Part shown: positions 28,901 to 36,694 of the stretch, piece by piece
Position numbering within the stretch: position 1 is the stretch's first letter
Layout: every line of letters begins with the position of its first letter
NCBI GenBank assembly: GCA_002337145.1
Contig: DDFK01000002.1
Location: 620,001 to 684,000 of the forward strand
Direction of reading: 5' to 3'
DNA: 64,000 nucleotides
Source of the DNA: Chitinophagaceae bacterium UBA1930
GTDB taxonomy: Bacteria > Bacteroidota > Bacteroidia > Chitinophagales > Chitinophagaceae
The notes under the pieces: generated by a model
What the model saw: the letters and a program-made list of their open reading frames with translations, nothing else
The model's database searches: none
What the model was told of the DNA's origin: nothing
Translations under genes and position numbers: made by a program

Positions 28901-29126
28901 TATGAAACCTATAGATGCCGCCAATCAATACGTATTGAGCGATAGCAAATCGTTTATTGTGTATGGCAATGGCAACTTACAGTTGAGTGGAATTGATGCA
29001 AAGAAAAGCTATACCCTTACATGGTTCGATACCAGGAATGGTAAAAGCATAAAAGAAGAAACCATAAGTGGCAGCAAACTGAATGGCTTGTCAGCCCAGG
29101 GCAATACGGTTGTTTGGATAAAGTAA
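25977..29126 (+). CDS. Two-domain protein: pectate-lyase-like beta-helix plus TIM-barrel (DUF6298-like)
   Basis: The 1049-residue product has a long but clear signal peptide (ICLWCPATLFAQ). Residues about 60-560 form a right-handed beta-helix of the pectate-lyase/epimerase type (NRIQSALDYAATLP, GAVLLQQGTYEV, GIVLRGSG, VEDCKSTEPVS). Residues about 640-1040 look like a (beta/alpha)8 glycosidase domain with EQHYALWYERRRDDHERIRR, MAEQFYDITDP and an LTGEEFTGP strand end (Glu826, Glu827) that could carry a catalytic acid. I associate the second half with DUF6298. No function is established to my knowledge. The fusion of a likely lyase or hydrolase helix with a putative glycosidase barrel suggests a bifunctional enzyme for a complex linkage. 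It follows its own terminator-separated start, with a near-palindrome (AAGTAGCTACTT, 25959-25970) just before the ATG. Confidence 0.7.
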   Translation: MKTDNAGIYQYINKQTVGKGLFMLCWAICLWCPATLFAQKEKTAKPLPPVAVTNNRLVYTPDSLGNRIPDFSYCGYKASSQPIPNIEIKITVPPTKGDATNRIQSALDYAATLPLDKDGFRGAVLLQQGTYEVNGQLSIHASGIVLRGSGTNTNGTQLIGAGTDRQTLIRIVGTNDKKENQEIKITDNYVPVNAMKFSVENIASCKVGDRITIRRPSTKEWIADLGTESFGGGLSSLGWKPGELDLYFDRTITAINANEITIDAPLTTALDAKYGGGFVSVYQWNGRIANVGVENMQLVSAYDKTNPKDEAHRWMAITIERAEDAWVRQVSFQHFAGSAVRVLETAKRITVEDCKSTEPVSEIGGQRRYTFFTNGQQTLFQRCYARDGYHDFATGYCVAGPNAFVQCESHQPYSFSGGIDSWASGVLFDIAYVDGNALRFGNRGQDGQGTGWAAANSMFWNCSAARIDCYKPPTAQNWSFGSWAQFAGDGYWTASNDALNPRSFFYAQLKERLGKNVDVQAQILYVPTEASSSPTVAVAAELVKQSVKPRMQMDEWIDLAYQRNKIPTDAKGTKTVNELPEKIIDVKKAAWPMKMANGVLVRGNDMLIGRRQEVPWWTGGIQGTDLKKAQLAITRFVPGRTGNGLTDDLEELTETMKQRNIIGMEQHYALWYERRRDDHERIRRMDGEVWAPFYELPFARSGKETAWDGLSKYDLTKYNTWYWSRLKQFANLADEKGLLLVHQNYFQHNIIEAGAHYADFPWRTANNINSTGFPEPPPYAGDKRIFMAEQFYDITDPVRRELHKKYIRQCLNNFKDNNGVIQLTGEEFTGPLHFVKFWLDVIKDWEKETGKKQIIGLSTTKDVQDSILQMPAYESVIDLIDIRYWHYQADSTAYEPKGGQSLAPRQHARLLKPKKSSFDQVYRAVKEYRTKFPTKAVLYSSDSFDQFGWAVFMAGGSLPVLPAETDKALVNAAATMKPIDAANQYVLSDSKSFIVYGNGNLQLSGIDAKKSYTLTWFDTRNGKSIKEETISGSKLNGLSAQGNTVVWIK

Positions 29127-29144
29127 TAGAAACTTTATCAAACT

Positions 29145-29170
29145 CCGACAACGGTTATAAACCTTGTCGG
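29145..29170 (+). terminator. Bulged hairpin between DUF6298-like and GH140-like genes
   Basis: CCGACAA-C-GGTT pairs with AACC-TTGTCGG around an ATA loop. No T tract follows. A related but weaker pattern (GAACCCCGTCAGCGGTTGAAC) occurs at about 31514-31534, so this may be an intergenic repeat rather than a true terminator. Confidence 0.45.
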
Positions 29171-29208
29171 CGGTTTAACTGGTTACATAAATAAATACAC
29201 CAAGAAAG

Positions 29209-30546
29209 ATGAAAAAATTAAGTTCAATAGTTTGCTTGTTACTCGTGCTGTTTTCACATGCACAGATGCAGCCATTAAAAATAGCTGCCAACAAAAGGTT
29301 CTTTACGGCCAATGGCAAACCCTTCTTCTGGTTGGGCGATACCGGTTGGCTGCTGTTTAAAAAATGCACCAAAGAAGAAGCCATACTGTACTTGGACACA
29401 AGACAGAAACAGGGCTTCAATGTAATACAGGTAATGTTGCTGCATGAATTAAGTGCTACAGATGCCGATGGCGATTCGGCATTGGTGGACAAAGACATCA
29501 GTATGCCCAATACAACCCAGCATTATTGGGACAACGTGGAGTTTGTAGTAAATGAAGCTGCCAAACGTGGCATATACATGGCATTGGTGCCATTATGGGG
29601 CAGTAATGTAAAGAGCAATTTGGTAAATGAAGAACGTGCACAGGCTTACGCAACATTTTTGGCAACACGTTTCAGGAACAAAACAAATATCATTTGGCTA
29701 AATGGCGGCGACATTAAAGGAAGCGAGGGAGAAAAGATATGGAACATCATTGGCAACACATTACATGAAAAAGACGGCAGGCACTTGGTTACATTCCATC
29801 CCAGGGGAAGGTCCACTTCATCAACCTGGTTCCATAACGAAGCATGGCTGGACTTTAACATGTTTCAAAGTGGGCATAAAGATTATGGCCAGGATACTAC
29901 AGAGCCACGCATAGGCGAAGACAACTGGAAATTTGTGGTAAATGATTATACACTAAAACCTGTAAAGCCAACAATGGATGGCGAACCCTCCTACGAAAAC
30001 ATTCCACATGGCTTGCACGATTCATCGGCACCCAGGTGGACGGCAAGCGATGTAAGGCGTTATGCTTACTGGAGCGTTTTTGCAGGCGGTGCCGGATTTA
30101 CCTATGGCGAAAATTCTATCATGCAGTTCAAAAACGACTGGGACAAAAGCATAAGTTTTGGTGCCGTAAAAAAATGGAAAGAAGAACTGAATGCAACAGG
30201 TGCCACGCAAATGCAATACCTGAAAAAGCTGATGTTCAGCAAACCATATTTAGAACGTGAGCCTGCCCAGGACCTGATCAATAACCAAAGCTATCGGTAC
30301 GACTACCTGCTTGCAACCAAGGGCAAAAGTTATGCGTTTGTGTACACTTTTACGGGTAGGAATATTGAACTAAATATGGGAAGATATGCAGGTAAAACAG
30401 TAAAATCTTCATGGTACAACCCACGCAATGGTCAATACATTGCGATAGGCTTTTTTGAGAATAATGGTGGCGTAAAATCATTCAACCCGCCGGATGAAGA
30501 AAAAGAAGGGAACGACTGGGTACTGGTGCTGGAAGATTTACGGTAA
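29209..30546 (+). CDS. GH140-like (DUF4038) glycosidase, putative apiosidase
   Basis: The 445-residue secreted protein (signal ending FSHAQ) has the DUF4038 TIM barrel: GKPFFWLGDTGWLLF, RQKQGFNVIQVMLLHE, NIIWLNGGD (Asp168) and PTMDGEPSYE (Glu259), followed by a C-terminal beta-sandwich (FVYTFTGRNIELNMGRY, WYNPRNGQYI). The characterised GH140 enzyme of the human gut symbiont locus for rhamnogalacturonan II cleaves apiose-linked side chains from the galacturonan backbone. That role is inferred here from fold and context, since DUF4038 proteins are broader than GH140. Its presence is the best single clue that this locus reaches RG-II or apiogalacturonan. The next gene starts 44 bases on. Confidence 0.8.
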   Translation: MKKLSSIVCLLLVLFSHAQMQPLKIAANKRFFTANGKPFFWLGDTGWLLFKKCTKEEAILYLDTRQKQGFNVIQVMLLHELSATDADGDSALVDKDISMPNTTQHYWDNVEFVVNEAAKRGIYMALVPLWGSNVKSNLVNEERAQAYATFLATRFRNKTNIIWLNGGDIKGSEGEKIWNIIGNTLHEKDGRHLVTFHPRGRSTSSTWFHNEAWLDFNMFQSGHKDYGQDTTEPRIGEDNWKFVVNDYTLKPVKPTMDGEPSYENIPHGLHDSSAPRWTASDVRRYAYWSVFAGGAGFTYGENSIMQFKNDWDKSISFGAVKKWKEELNATGATQMQYLKKLMFSKPYLEREPAQDLINNQSYRYDYLLATKGKSYAFVYTFTGRNIELNMGRYAGKTVKSSWYNPRNGQYIAIGFFENNGGVKSFNPPDEEKEGNDWVLVLEDLR

Positions 30547-30589
30547 GCTTTATTTGATGGATGCTGCAGAAGCTATTGAACAATACACA

Positions 30590-31504
30590 ATGATTGCTAG
30601 AACTAAAATATTGATTGCCCTTTTTGCCATGCTATTGCTTACAGCCTGCAGCAATAAAGTGTACATGTTCACCTCCTTTCACGAACCCGCCAATGAAGGT
30701 CTACGTTTGCTGTATAGCAAAGATGGTTACCATTGGAAAAGTATAGACAGTATTTATTTAAAGCCATTAATAGGTAATGATAAAATCATGCGTGACCCAT
30801 CGATGCTGCAAGGGCCAGACGGACTCTTCCATTTGGTATGGACAACAGAATGGAAAAGAGGCAACGGTTTTGGTTACGCCTCAAGCAAAGATTTGATTCA
30901 TTGGAGTGAACAGCAATACATTCCTGTAATGAAGCAAGAACCTACCGTAAAAAATGTATGGGCGCCAGAATTGTTTTATGATGATGAGCATAAAGAATAC
31001 ATTATTGTATTTGCCTCCTGTATCCCTGGTCGTTTTGAAAAAGGGGTGGAAGACGAAAACAACAACCACCGTTTATATTATACCATCACCAAAGATTTCA
31101 AGATCTTTACTGATACAAAGCTGTTTCTTGACCCGAAATTCAGTGCTATAGATGCGGAGATCATCAAACGGAAACAGGCAGATTATGTACTGATAGTAAA
31201 AGACAATACAAGACCCGAACGCAACATCAAAGTAGCTTTCAGCAACAGCCCACTAGGCCCATGGATAAACATGAGTAAGCCATTTACGGAAAAGTTTACC
31301 GAAGGGCCAACAGTTGCCAAGGTGAAAAATGGCTGGCTGGTGTACTATGATGCGTACCAAAAGAAAAAATTCGGGGCATCATTCACCAAAGACTTTGCAA
31401 CATTTGTGAATGCAGATAGTTTGATCAGTATTCCGGAAGGGCATAAGCACGGAACTGTTTTTATGGCAAAACAAAAAATAGTGAAAGGTTTATTGAAACC
31501 CTAA
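30590..31504 (+). CDS. GH43-family lipoprotein, putative arabinofuranosidase-type enzyme
   Basis: Starting at 30590 gives a 304-residue lipoprotein with the lipobox LLTAC; the reading frame is open back to 30494 but would then bury the signal. It is a five-bladed propeller with GH43 landmarks: MRDPSMLQGPDGLFHLVW (general base region), NVWAPELFYD (WAPE), SAIDAEIIK and TEGPTVAKVKNGWLVYYDAY. Family members release alpha-L-arabinofuranose, beta-xylose or galactose units from pectin or hemicellulose. It is probably anchored facing the periplasm or the outside. The gap to the apiosidase-like gene is 43 bases, consistent with one operon. Confidence 0.85.
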   Translation: MIARTKILIALFAMLLLTACSNKVYMFTSFHEPANEGLRLLYSKDGYHWKSIDSIYLKPLIGNDKIMRDPSMLQGPDGLFHLVWTTEWKRGNGFGYASSKDLIHWSEQQYIPVMKQEPTVKNVWAPELFYDDEHKEYIIVFASCIPGRFEKGVEDENNNHRLYYTITKDFKIFTDTKLFLDPKFSAIDAEIIKRKQADYVLIVKDNTRPERNIKVAFSNSPLGPWINMSKPFTEKFTEGPTVAKVKNGWLVYYDAYQKKKFGASFTKDFATFVNADSLISIPEGHKHGTVFMAKQKIVKGLLKP

Positions 31505-31716
31505 CGGCAGTTGCGAACCCCGTCAGCGGTTGAACGATATGTCCATCCCGTGTTAGGAGGGGCGAATACGAACATCATTTGAACACTTGATGGAGGGGTG
31601 GGTAAATACGCTTCTATAAAAGCCCAACAGCGTTTAAACCTTTGATGGGTGTCCCGATAGCTATCGGGATCAGTAAAGCTTAATTAAAATGCCGTAGCCG
31701 GTATAAAGACAAAAAC
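31505..31716. other. 212-base intergenic region with palindromic repeats
   Basis: No gene is seen. It contains an imperfect inverted repeat near 31505-31535, a second (CCAACAGCGTTTAAACCTTT) near 31623-31642, and a perfect palindrome TCCCGATAGCTATCGGGA at 31652-31669. The last recurs elsewhere in the window, including inside a coding sequence at 40026-40041. Confidence 0.6.
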
Positions 31717-33567
31717 ATGTTCCAAAAACACATACATACTATTTCCGTTCTTCTCTGTACTTTTTTTAGTATTCAGTTAAATGCACAAGACACGGTAAAA
31801 TACATAGGCACTACACTGTCTAATGTTGACTATCACCACGGCCAGCTAAGTCCTGCCATTGGTGCACACAATATACAAACCTACCGGGCCAACCGGGAAC
31901 ATCCTGAATGGACGGGTGGCTTTAGCTGGACATACAGCCACCAACCCATGCTGGCCTATTGGAACAATACTTTTTATTTAGAATACTTAAGCAACCCCGT
32001 AGGCGAGCATGTGGGCAAAGGGCAAACCCTATTGCTCACTTCAAAAGATGGCTATACATGGAGCAACCCTGTTGTTGTTTTTCCACCCTATAAAATTCCT
32101 GATGGAACAACAAAAGAAGGACGGAAAGATACTGCCCATAACACGTATGCAGTCATGCACCAACGCATTGGTTTCTATACTTCCAAAACAAAAAGGCTGT
32201 TCGTGCAAGGCTATTATGGCATTGTCCTGGGCGAGAAAGACGATCCAAACGACGGCAATGGCATTGGCCGTGTAATAAGGGAAGTATATGCCGATGGTAA
32301 GTTTGGCCCCATCTACTTCATCCACTACAACCATGCATTCAACGAAAAAAATACAAGCTATCCTTTCTACACATCCAGCAAAGACAAAAGTTTTGTAGAA
32401 GCTTGCAACGAGTTGCTGGCAACACCTTTGCTGGTGCAGCAATGGGTAGAAGAGAGCGACAGGAACGACCCACTCATTCCTTTAAAGAAAGATTTTAAAG
32501 CATTCAATTATTATCATTTGCAAAATGGAAACGTTGTTGGACTTTGGAAATATGCACTCACCAGCATCAGTAAAGACGAAGGCAAAACATGGCAATACAA
32601 TCCAACAAGGGCACCGGGCTTTGTAAACGCCAATGCAAAAATCTGGGGACAAAAAACAGTGGATGGCAAATATGCAACGGTGTACAATCCATCCGAGTTC
32701 CGCTGGCCACTGGCCATCAGCGTTAGCGACGATGGGCTCAACTATAAGAACCTATTGCTGGTAAACGGCGAGATCACATCCCTGCGTTACGGCGGTGCTT
32801 ATAAAAGCTACGGACCCCAATATGTACGTGGCATCCAGGAAATGGATGGCACGCCACCCGGCAATAACCTATGGGTTACCTACAGCATGAACAAAGAAGA
32901 TATATGGGTAAGTAAAATCCCTGTACCTGTAAAAGAAAAAACAGACAAACAAGTAAATGATGTATTTGCCGAAATGAAAGATGGCAACGAACTGGATGAA
33001 TGGAATATCTACGCTCCTTTGTGGGCACAGGTAAAAATGGAAAAGATGAATGATGGACTGAAAGCTCTATGCTTAAAGGATGCAGACCCTTTCGACTTTG
33101 CAAAAGCAGAGCATGTAATTCCTGCGACAAAAAAACTGGTTACCGAATTTTCCATCGTTCCGCAACAAAACAGTTTTGGCTTGTTAGAGATAGAATTCGT
33201 GGATGCCAAAGGAACACCCTGTATAAGGCTGTCATTTGATTCCACCGGTTCATTGATTACCAAGGTAGGCTACCGAAACAAAGGGCTGGCCAAATACAAA
33301 GCAGGCGAGGCCTGCAACATAAAGCTGGAACTGAACACCGAAACCCGTTTTTATACGGTAAGTGTCAACGGGCAAAAAGCAAGTGCAAACATCTTCTTTG
33401 CACCCGTGGCAACAGTAGATCGTATCGTGTTCAGAACGGGCAGCGTCCGCCGCTTTCCCGATGCGGATACACCGACAGACCAGGGCTATGACCTAAAAAA
33501 TCCAGGCGAAAAAGACAAGGAAGCCGTTTACTATATCCGGTACCTGAAAACAAAAACTACGGAATAA
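31717..33567 (+). CDS. Secreted BNR-type beta-propeller protein with C-terminal sandwich, candidate lyase/hydrolase
   Basis: The 616-residue product starts with a signal peptide (IQLNAQ). Residues about 30-410 are a six- or seven-bladed propeller with Asp-box-like turns (TSKDGYTWSNP, SISKDEGKTWQYN, SVSDDGLNYKN) and a conserved opening TYRANREHPEWTGGFSWTYS...YWNNTFYLEYLSNPVGEH. The rest (about 430-610) is a beta-sandwich resembling a carbohydrate-binding or lectin-like domain. I recognise it as a recurring pectin-locus protein but not its activity with certainty. It may be related to propeller lyases acting on rhamnose-glucuronate linkages (PL42 comparison suggested, low confidence). A post-stop repeat follows its stop codon. 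Confidence 0.65.
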   Translation: MFQKHIHTISVLLCTFFSIQLNAQDTVKYIGTTLSNVDYHHGQLSPAIGAHNIQTYRANREHPEWTGGFSWTYSHQPMLAYWNNTFYLEYLSNPVGEHVGKGQTLLLTSKDGYTWSNPVVVFPPYKIPDGTTKEGRKDTAHNTYAVMHQRIGFYTSKTKRLFVQGYYGIVLGEKDDPNDGNGIGRVIREVYADGKFGPIYFIHYNHAFNEKNTSYPFYTSSKDKSFVEACNELLATPLLVQQWVEESDRNDPLIPLKKDFKAFNYYHLQNGNVVGLWKYALTSISKDEGKTWQYNPTRAPGFVNANAKIWGQKTVDGKYATVYNPSEFRWPLAISVSDDGLNYKNLLLVNGEITSLRYGGAYKSYGPQYVRGIQEMDGTPPGNNLWVTYSMNKEDIWVSKIPVPVKEKTDKQVNDVFAEMKDGNELDEWNIYAPLWAQVKMEKMNDGLKALCLKDADPFDFAKAEHVIPATKKLVTEFSIVPQQNSFGLLEIEFVDAKGTPCIRLSFDSTGSLITKVGYRNKGLAKYKAGEACNIKLELNTETRFYTVSVNGQKASANIFFAPVATVDRIVFRTGSVRRFPDADTPTDQGYDLKNPGEKDKEAVYYIRYLKTKTTE

Positions 33568-33570
33568 AAT

Positions 33571-33650
33571 GTTTTTGTAACTGGCAATACAATAGGGCCT
33601 AACTGTAGTGGCGTCGCTCCCATCAACAGTACAATAGGACCCTGCATAAT
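33571..33650. repeat. Post-stop repeat copy D
   Basis: The element begins TTTTTGTAACTGG three bases after the propeller gene's stop and reaches GTGGCGTCGCTCCCATCAAC at about 33608-33627, with CAGTACAATAGGACCC following. The core differs by only one or two bases from copies A and G. Confidence 0.65.
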
Positions 33651-33683
33651 GAACAGTAACACAGAATTCAAAACAGGAAAAGC

Positions 33684-35225
33684 ATGCTTAAACAGGTTAC
33701 GATATTTTTTTGCTGCTGTATATGCACTGGCTTTGTTGCCGCCCAAACAAAGCCACTGGTGCTAAAGGCAGACAGCTACAAACATTATGTGGACTACTTC
33801 AACAACATGGAAGTAGAAAGCATACGTGAAGCCATACCCAACGATAGTGCATGGCAATGGATGAAAAACAATATACCCTTATTTGAATGCCCACAACAGA
33901 ACTTTAAAGAAATGTTTTATTACCGTTGGTGGACATTAAGGAAACATATCAAGAAAACGGAACAGGGCTATGTGTTTACGGAATTTTTGGTGCAACGTTC
34001 CTATGCAGACAAATACAATTTAATAGCCAGTGCATTGGGCCACCATATTTACGAAGCAAGATGGCTGCACAACCAACAATACCTCAACGATAATATCCGC
34101 ATCTGGTACAGGGGCAATGAAGGTAAGCCCATGAAAAAGCTACGCTTCTACAGCAGTTGGAACATAGACGCTTTATACAACCGGTACAAAGTAAATCTTG
34201 ACGGGGATTTTGTTACCGATTTGTTGCCAGACCTGGTAGCAGACTATAAAGCCTGGGAAACCGAAAAAAAATTAAGCAATGGTTTATACTGGCAATACGA
34301 TGTACGCGATGCCATGGAAGAAACCATTAGCGGTGGACGCAAAGAGAAAAATGCAAGGCCAAGCATCAATGCCTATATGTATGGTAATGCAATGGCATTG
34401 AATAGGATTGCTGCATTGAAAGTGATGTCTGTTACTGCAGATACAATTGATTTTTTGGCAAAGGCAAATTCGCTAAAGCAATTAACGCAAACAAAACTCT
34501 GGAACAGCAATCATCAGTTTTTTGAGGTACTGAAAGAAAAAGGTGATACACTGTCCAACGTAAAAGAAGAAATCGGTTTTATTCCATGGTATTTCAATAT
34601 GCCAGACAGCAACTACAATATTGCCTGGAAACAATTGATGGATCCCAAAGTGTTCAATGCCCCTCTGGGCATCACAACAGCCGACAGGAGCCATCCACAA
34701 TTCAGGAGCCATGGAGTTGGCACCTGCGAATGGGATGGTGCTGTATGGCCCTTTGCTACTTCACAAACCTTAACCGCAATGGCCAACCTGCTCAACAACT
34801 ACCAGCAGGATTTTGTACATGATTCCGATTACTTCAAACAGCTTCAAACCTATGTGGAAAGCCAGTATTGGAGAGGCAGGCCATTTATTGGCGAATACCT
34901 CGATGAAAAAACGGGTTATTGGCTAATGGGCGAAGTGGAAAGAAGCCGTTACTACAACCATTCCACTTTCAATGATTTGGTAATAACAGGTCTGGTTGGT
35001 TTAAGGCCACGGGAAGACAATGTAATTGAAGTTCGCCCCTTGCTTCCTGCCAACAAATGGAAATGGTTTTGTTTAGACAATGTGCTATACCACAACAAGA
35101 TCATCACCATCATTTGGGATGAAGATGGAACAAAATACAAAAAAGGGAAAGGTTTAACTGTATGGGTAAATGGAAAAAAAGTTGCTGGTAGCACCAAGTT
35201 GGAAAAAATAACAGGTAAATTATAA
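33684..35225 (+). CDS. (alpha/alpha)6-barrel glycoside hydrolase, MGH1/GH63-like
   Basis: The 513-residue secreted protein (signal ending VAAQ) is an all-helical barrel with motifs WRWWTLRKHI-like (YYRWWTLRKHIKK), YWQYDVRDAMEETISGG, ARPSINAYMYGNAMALNRIA, GTCEWDGAVWPFATSQTLTA and RYYNHSTFNDLVITGLVGLRP. These correspond to the MGH1-like domain of clan GH-G relatives, with acidic residues in DVRDAMEE and CEWDGAVWP as candidate catalysts. The substrate is unknown; mannosylglycerate-type activity is unlikely in this setting. A GH142-type arabinofuranosidase relation cannot be excluded. The stop codon overlaps the ATG of the next gene (ATAATG), which indicates translational coupling with the esterase. 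Confidence 0.7.
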   Translation: MLKQVTIFFCCCICTGFVAAQTKPLVLKADSYKHYVDYFNNMEVESIREAIPNDSAWQWMKNNIPLFECPQQNFKEMFYYRWWTLRKHIKKTEQGYVFTEFLVQRSYADKYNLIASALGHHIYEARWLHNQQYLNDNIRIWYRGNEGKPMKKLRFYSSWNIDALYNRYKVNLDGDFVTDLLPDLVADYKAWETEKKLSNGLYWQYDVRDAMEETISGGRKEKNARPSINAYMYGNAMALNRIAALKVMSVTADTIDFLAKANSLKQLTQTKLWNSNHQFFEVLKEKGDTLSNVKEEIGFIPWYFNMPDSNYNIAWKQLMDPKVFNAPLGITTADRSHPQFRSHGVGTCEWDGAVWPFATSQTLTAMANLLNNYQQDFVHDSDYFKQLQTYVESQYWRGRPFIGEYLDEKTGYWLMGEVERSRYYNHSTFNDLVITGLVGLRPREDNVIEVRPLLPANKWKWFCLDNVLYHNKIITIIWDEDGTKYKKGKGLTVWVNGKKVAGSTKLEKITGKL

Positions 35226-36685
35226 TGAAGCCAATCATAAAAATAATATGGGTGAATGTATTGCTGATATTGGCTTTCAGCTTGCATGCCCAATTGTCAT
35301 TGCCAAAAGTATTGGGCAATAATATGGTACTGCAACAGGGCCAACCTGTACCAATATGGGGCTATGCCAAAGCCGGTGATGAAATAACAATCAAGTTCAA
35401 TAAGCAATTAAAAACAACAACCGCAGATAGCCAGGGCAACTGGAAATTGTACCTGGATAAATTGACTGCCTCATTCACCCCTTCACAACTAAGTATCACA
35501 TCAGGTACCGAAACAATCATACTCAACAATATCCTTGTTGGCGAAGTGTGGCTCTGTTCCGGGCAATCCAATATGGAATATGCCATGCGTAAACTGGCCA
35601 AGACAAAAATGCCTGTTGGTGTTACCGATTGGCCAATCAATGAAGTGGAACAAGCCCATAACAAAGGGTTACGGATTTTTTTGGTGGACAGAAAGAAAAT
35701 GAAACCAGACCCCAACCACGAAGGCTGGAGCACCGCTGAAGATTCTGCACTAAAAGCATTTTCGGCTGTTGGTTATTTTTTTGCAAAGAAGTTGTACGAA
35801 CAATTGAAAGTACCAATAGGCATCATCTCATCCGCCATTCCTGGTAGCCGCATTGAGCCATGGATGCCCAAAGAAGCCATGACTGCATTGCCTTATTTTC
35901 AACAGCAAACCGATGCATCCCATAAAGTGGATGGTGACCCAGGCAAATTCTATTCAACCATGATTGAACCATTGGCACCTTTTGCCATAAAAGGCTTTTT
36001 ATGGTACCAGGGCGAATCCAACTGTTTTCTCAACGAGCGGTTACAATATGCTTACAAAATGAAAGCACTCATCAATCAATGGAGAAATATATGGAACAAC
36101 AATAACATGCCATTCTACTATGTACAGATAGCACCTTATGCCTATTCAACAGTAAAAGACAGTTTAAAAAGCTATACGCAACAGAGCCTTCCGGAGTTCT
36201 GGGAAGCACAGTCATTGGCCTTAAACATACCCAATACAGCCATGGTGGCCACAGTGGACCTGAACCCAAATCTGCCCGACCTTCATCCTGTAAACAAATG
36301 GGATGTAGGCAAACGCCTTGCCCTTTGTGCATTAAGCAAAACCTATCATATAAAGAATGTTACAGCAACGGGTCCATTGTATAGCAACATGAAAATTGCA
36401 GGTAATCAAATTGAGCTCGGGTTTGATTATACTGGTAATGGGTTAACTAGTAAAGTTGGTCAACCATTGCAAGGATTTGAAATTGCGGGTGCCGATGGCA
36501 AATATGTTACTGCCACCGCAATCATTCAAAACAATAAAGTGTATGTTAGTGCCGAAGCTATACAGCACCCGGCTAATGTCCGTTACAATTGGAGCGAAGC
36601 AGCACAGGCAAGCCTGTATAATAAAGATGGATTGCCTGCATTGCCATTCAGGACCGACAACCCACTAATCAAACAATTCAAATAG
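35225..36685 (+). CDS. SGNH-type sialate/pectin O-acetylesterase
   Basis: The 486-residue secreted protein (signal ending LHAQ) begins with LPKVLGNNMVLQQGQPVPIWGYA and carries an SGNH hydrolase with the nucleophile in CSGQSNMEYA (Ser115) and the Asp-His pair in DLHPVNKWD (Asp352, His354). This is the family called sialate O-acetylesterase, used in plant-polymer loci to remove acetyl groups that block glycosidases. In this locus it probably deacetylates galacturonan or methyl-fucose/aceric acid side-chain sugars. It follows the MGH1-like gene with a one-base overlap and precedes a GH2 gene by nine bases. Confidence 0.9.
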   Translation: MKPIIKIIWVNVLLILAFSLHAQLSLPKVLGNNMVLQQGQPVPIWGYAKAGDEITIKFNKQLKTTTADSQGNWKLYLDKLTASFTPSQLSITSGTETIILNNILVGEVWLCSGQSNMEYAMRKLAKTKMPVGVTDWPINEVEQAHNKGLRIFLVDRKKMKPDPNHEGWSTAEDSALKAFSAVGYFFAKKLYEQLKVPIGIISSAIPGSRIEPWMPKEAMTALPYFQQQTDASHKVDGDPGKFYSTMIEPLAPFAIKGFLWYQGESNCFLNERLQYAYKMKALINQWRNIWNNNNMPFYYVQIAPYAYSTVKDSLKSYTQQSLPEFWEAQSLALNIPNTAMVATVDLNPNLPDLHPVNKWDVGKRLALCALSKTYHIKNVTATGPLYSNMKIAGNQIELGFDYTGNGLTSKVGQPLQGFEIAGADGKYVTATAIIQNNKVYVSAEAIQHPANVRYNWSEAAQASLYNKDGLPALPFRTDNPLIKQFK

Positions 36686-36694
36686 CAAATATTC

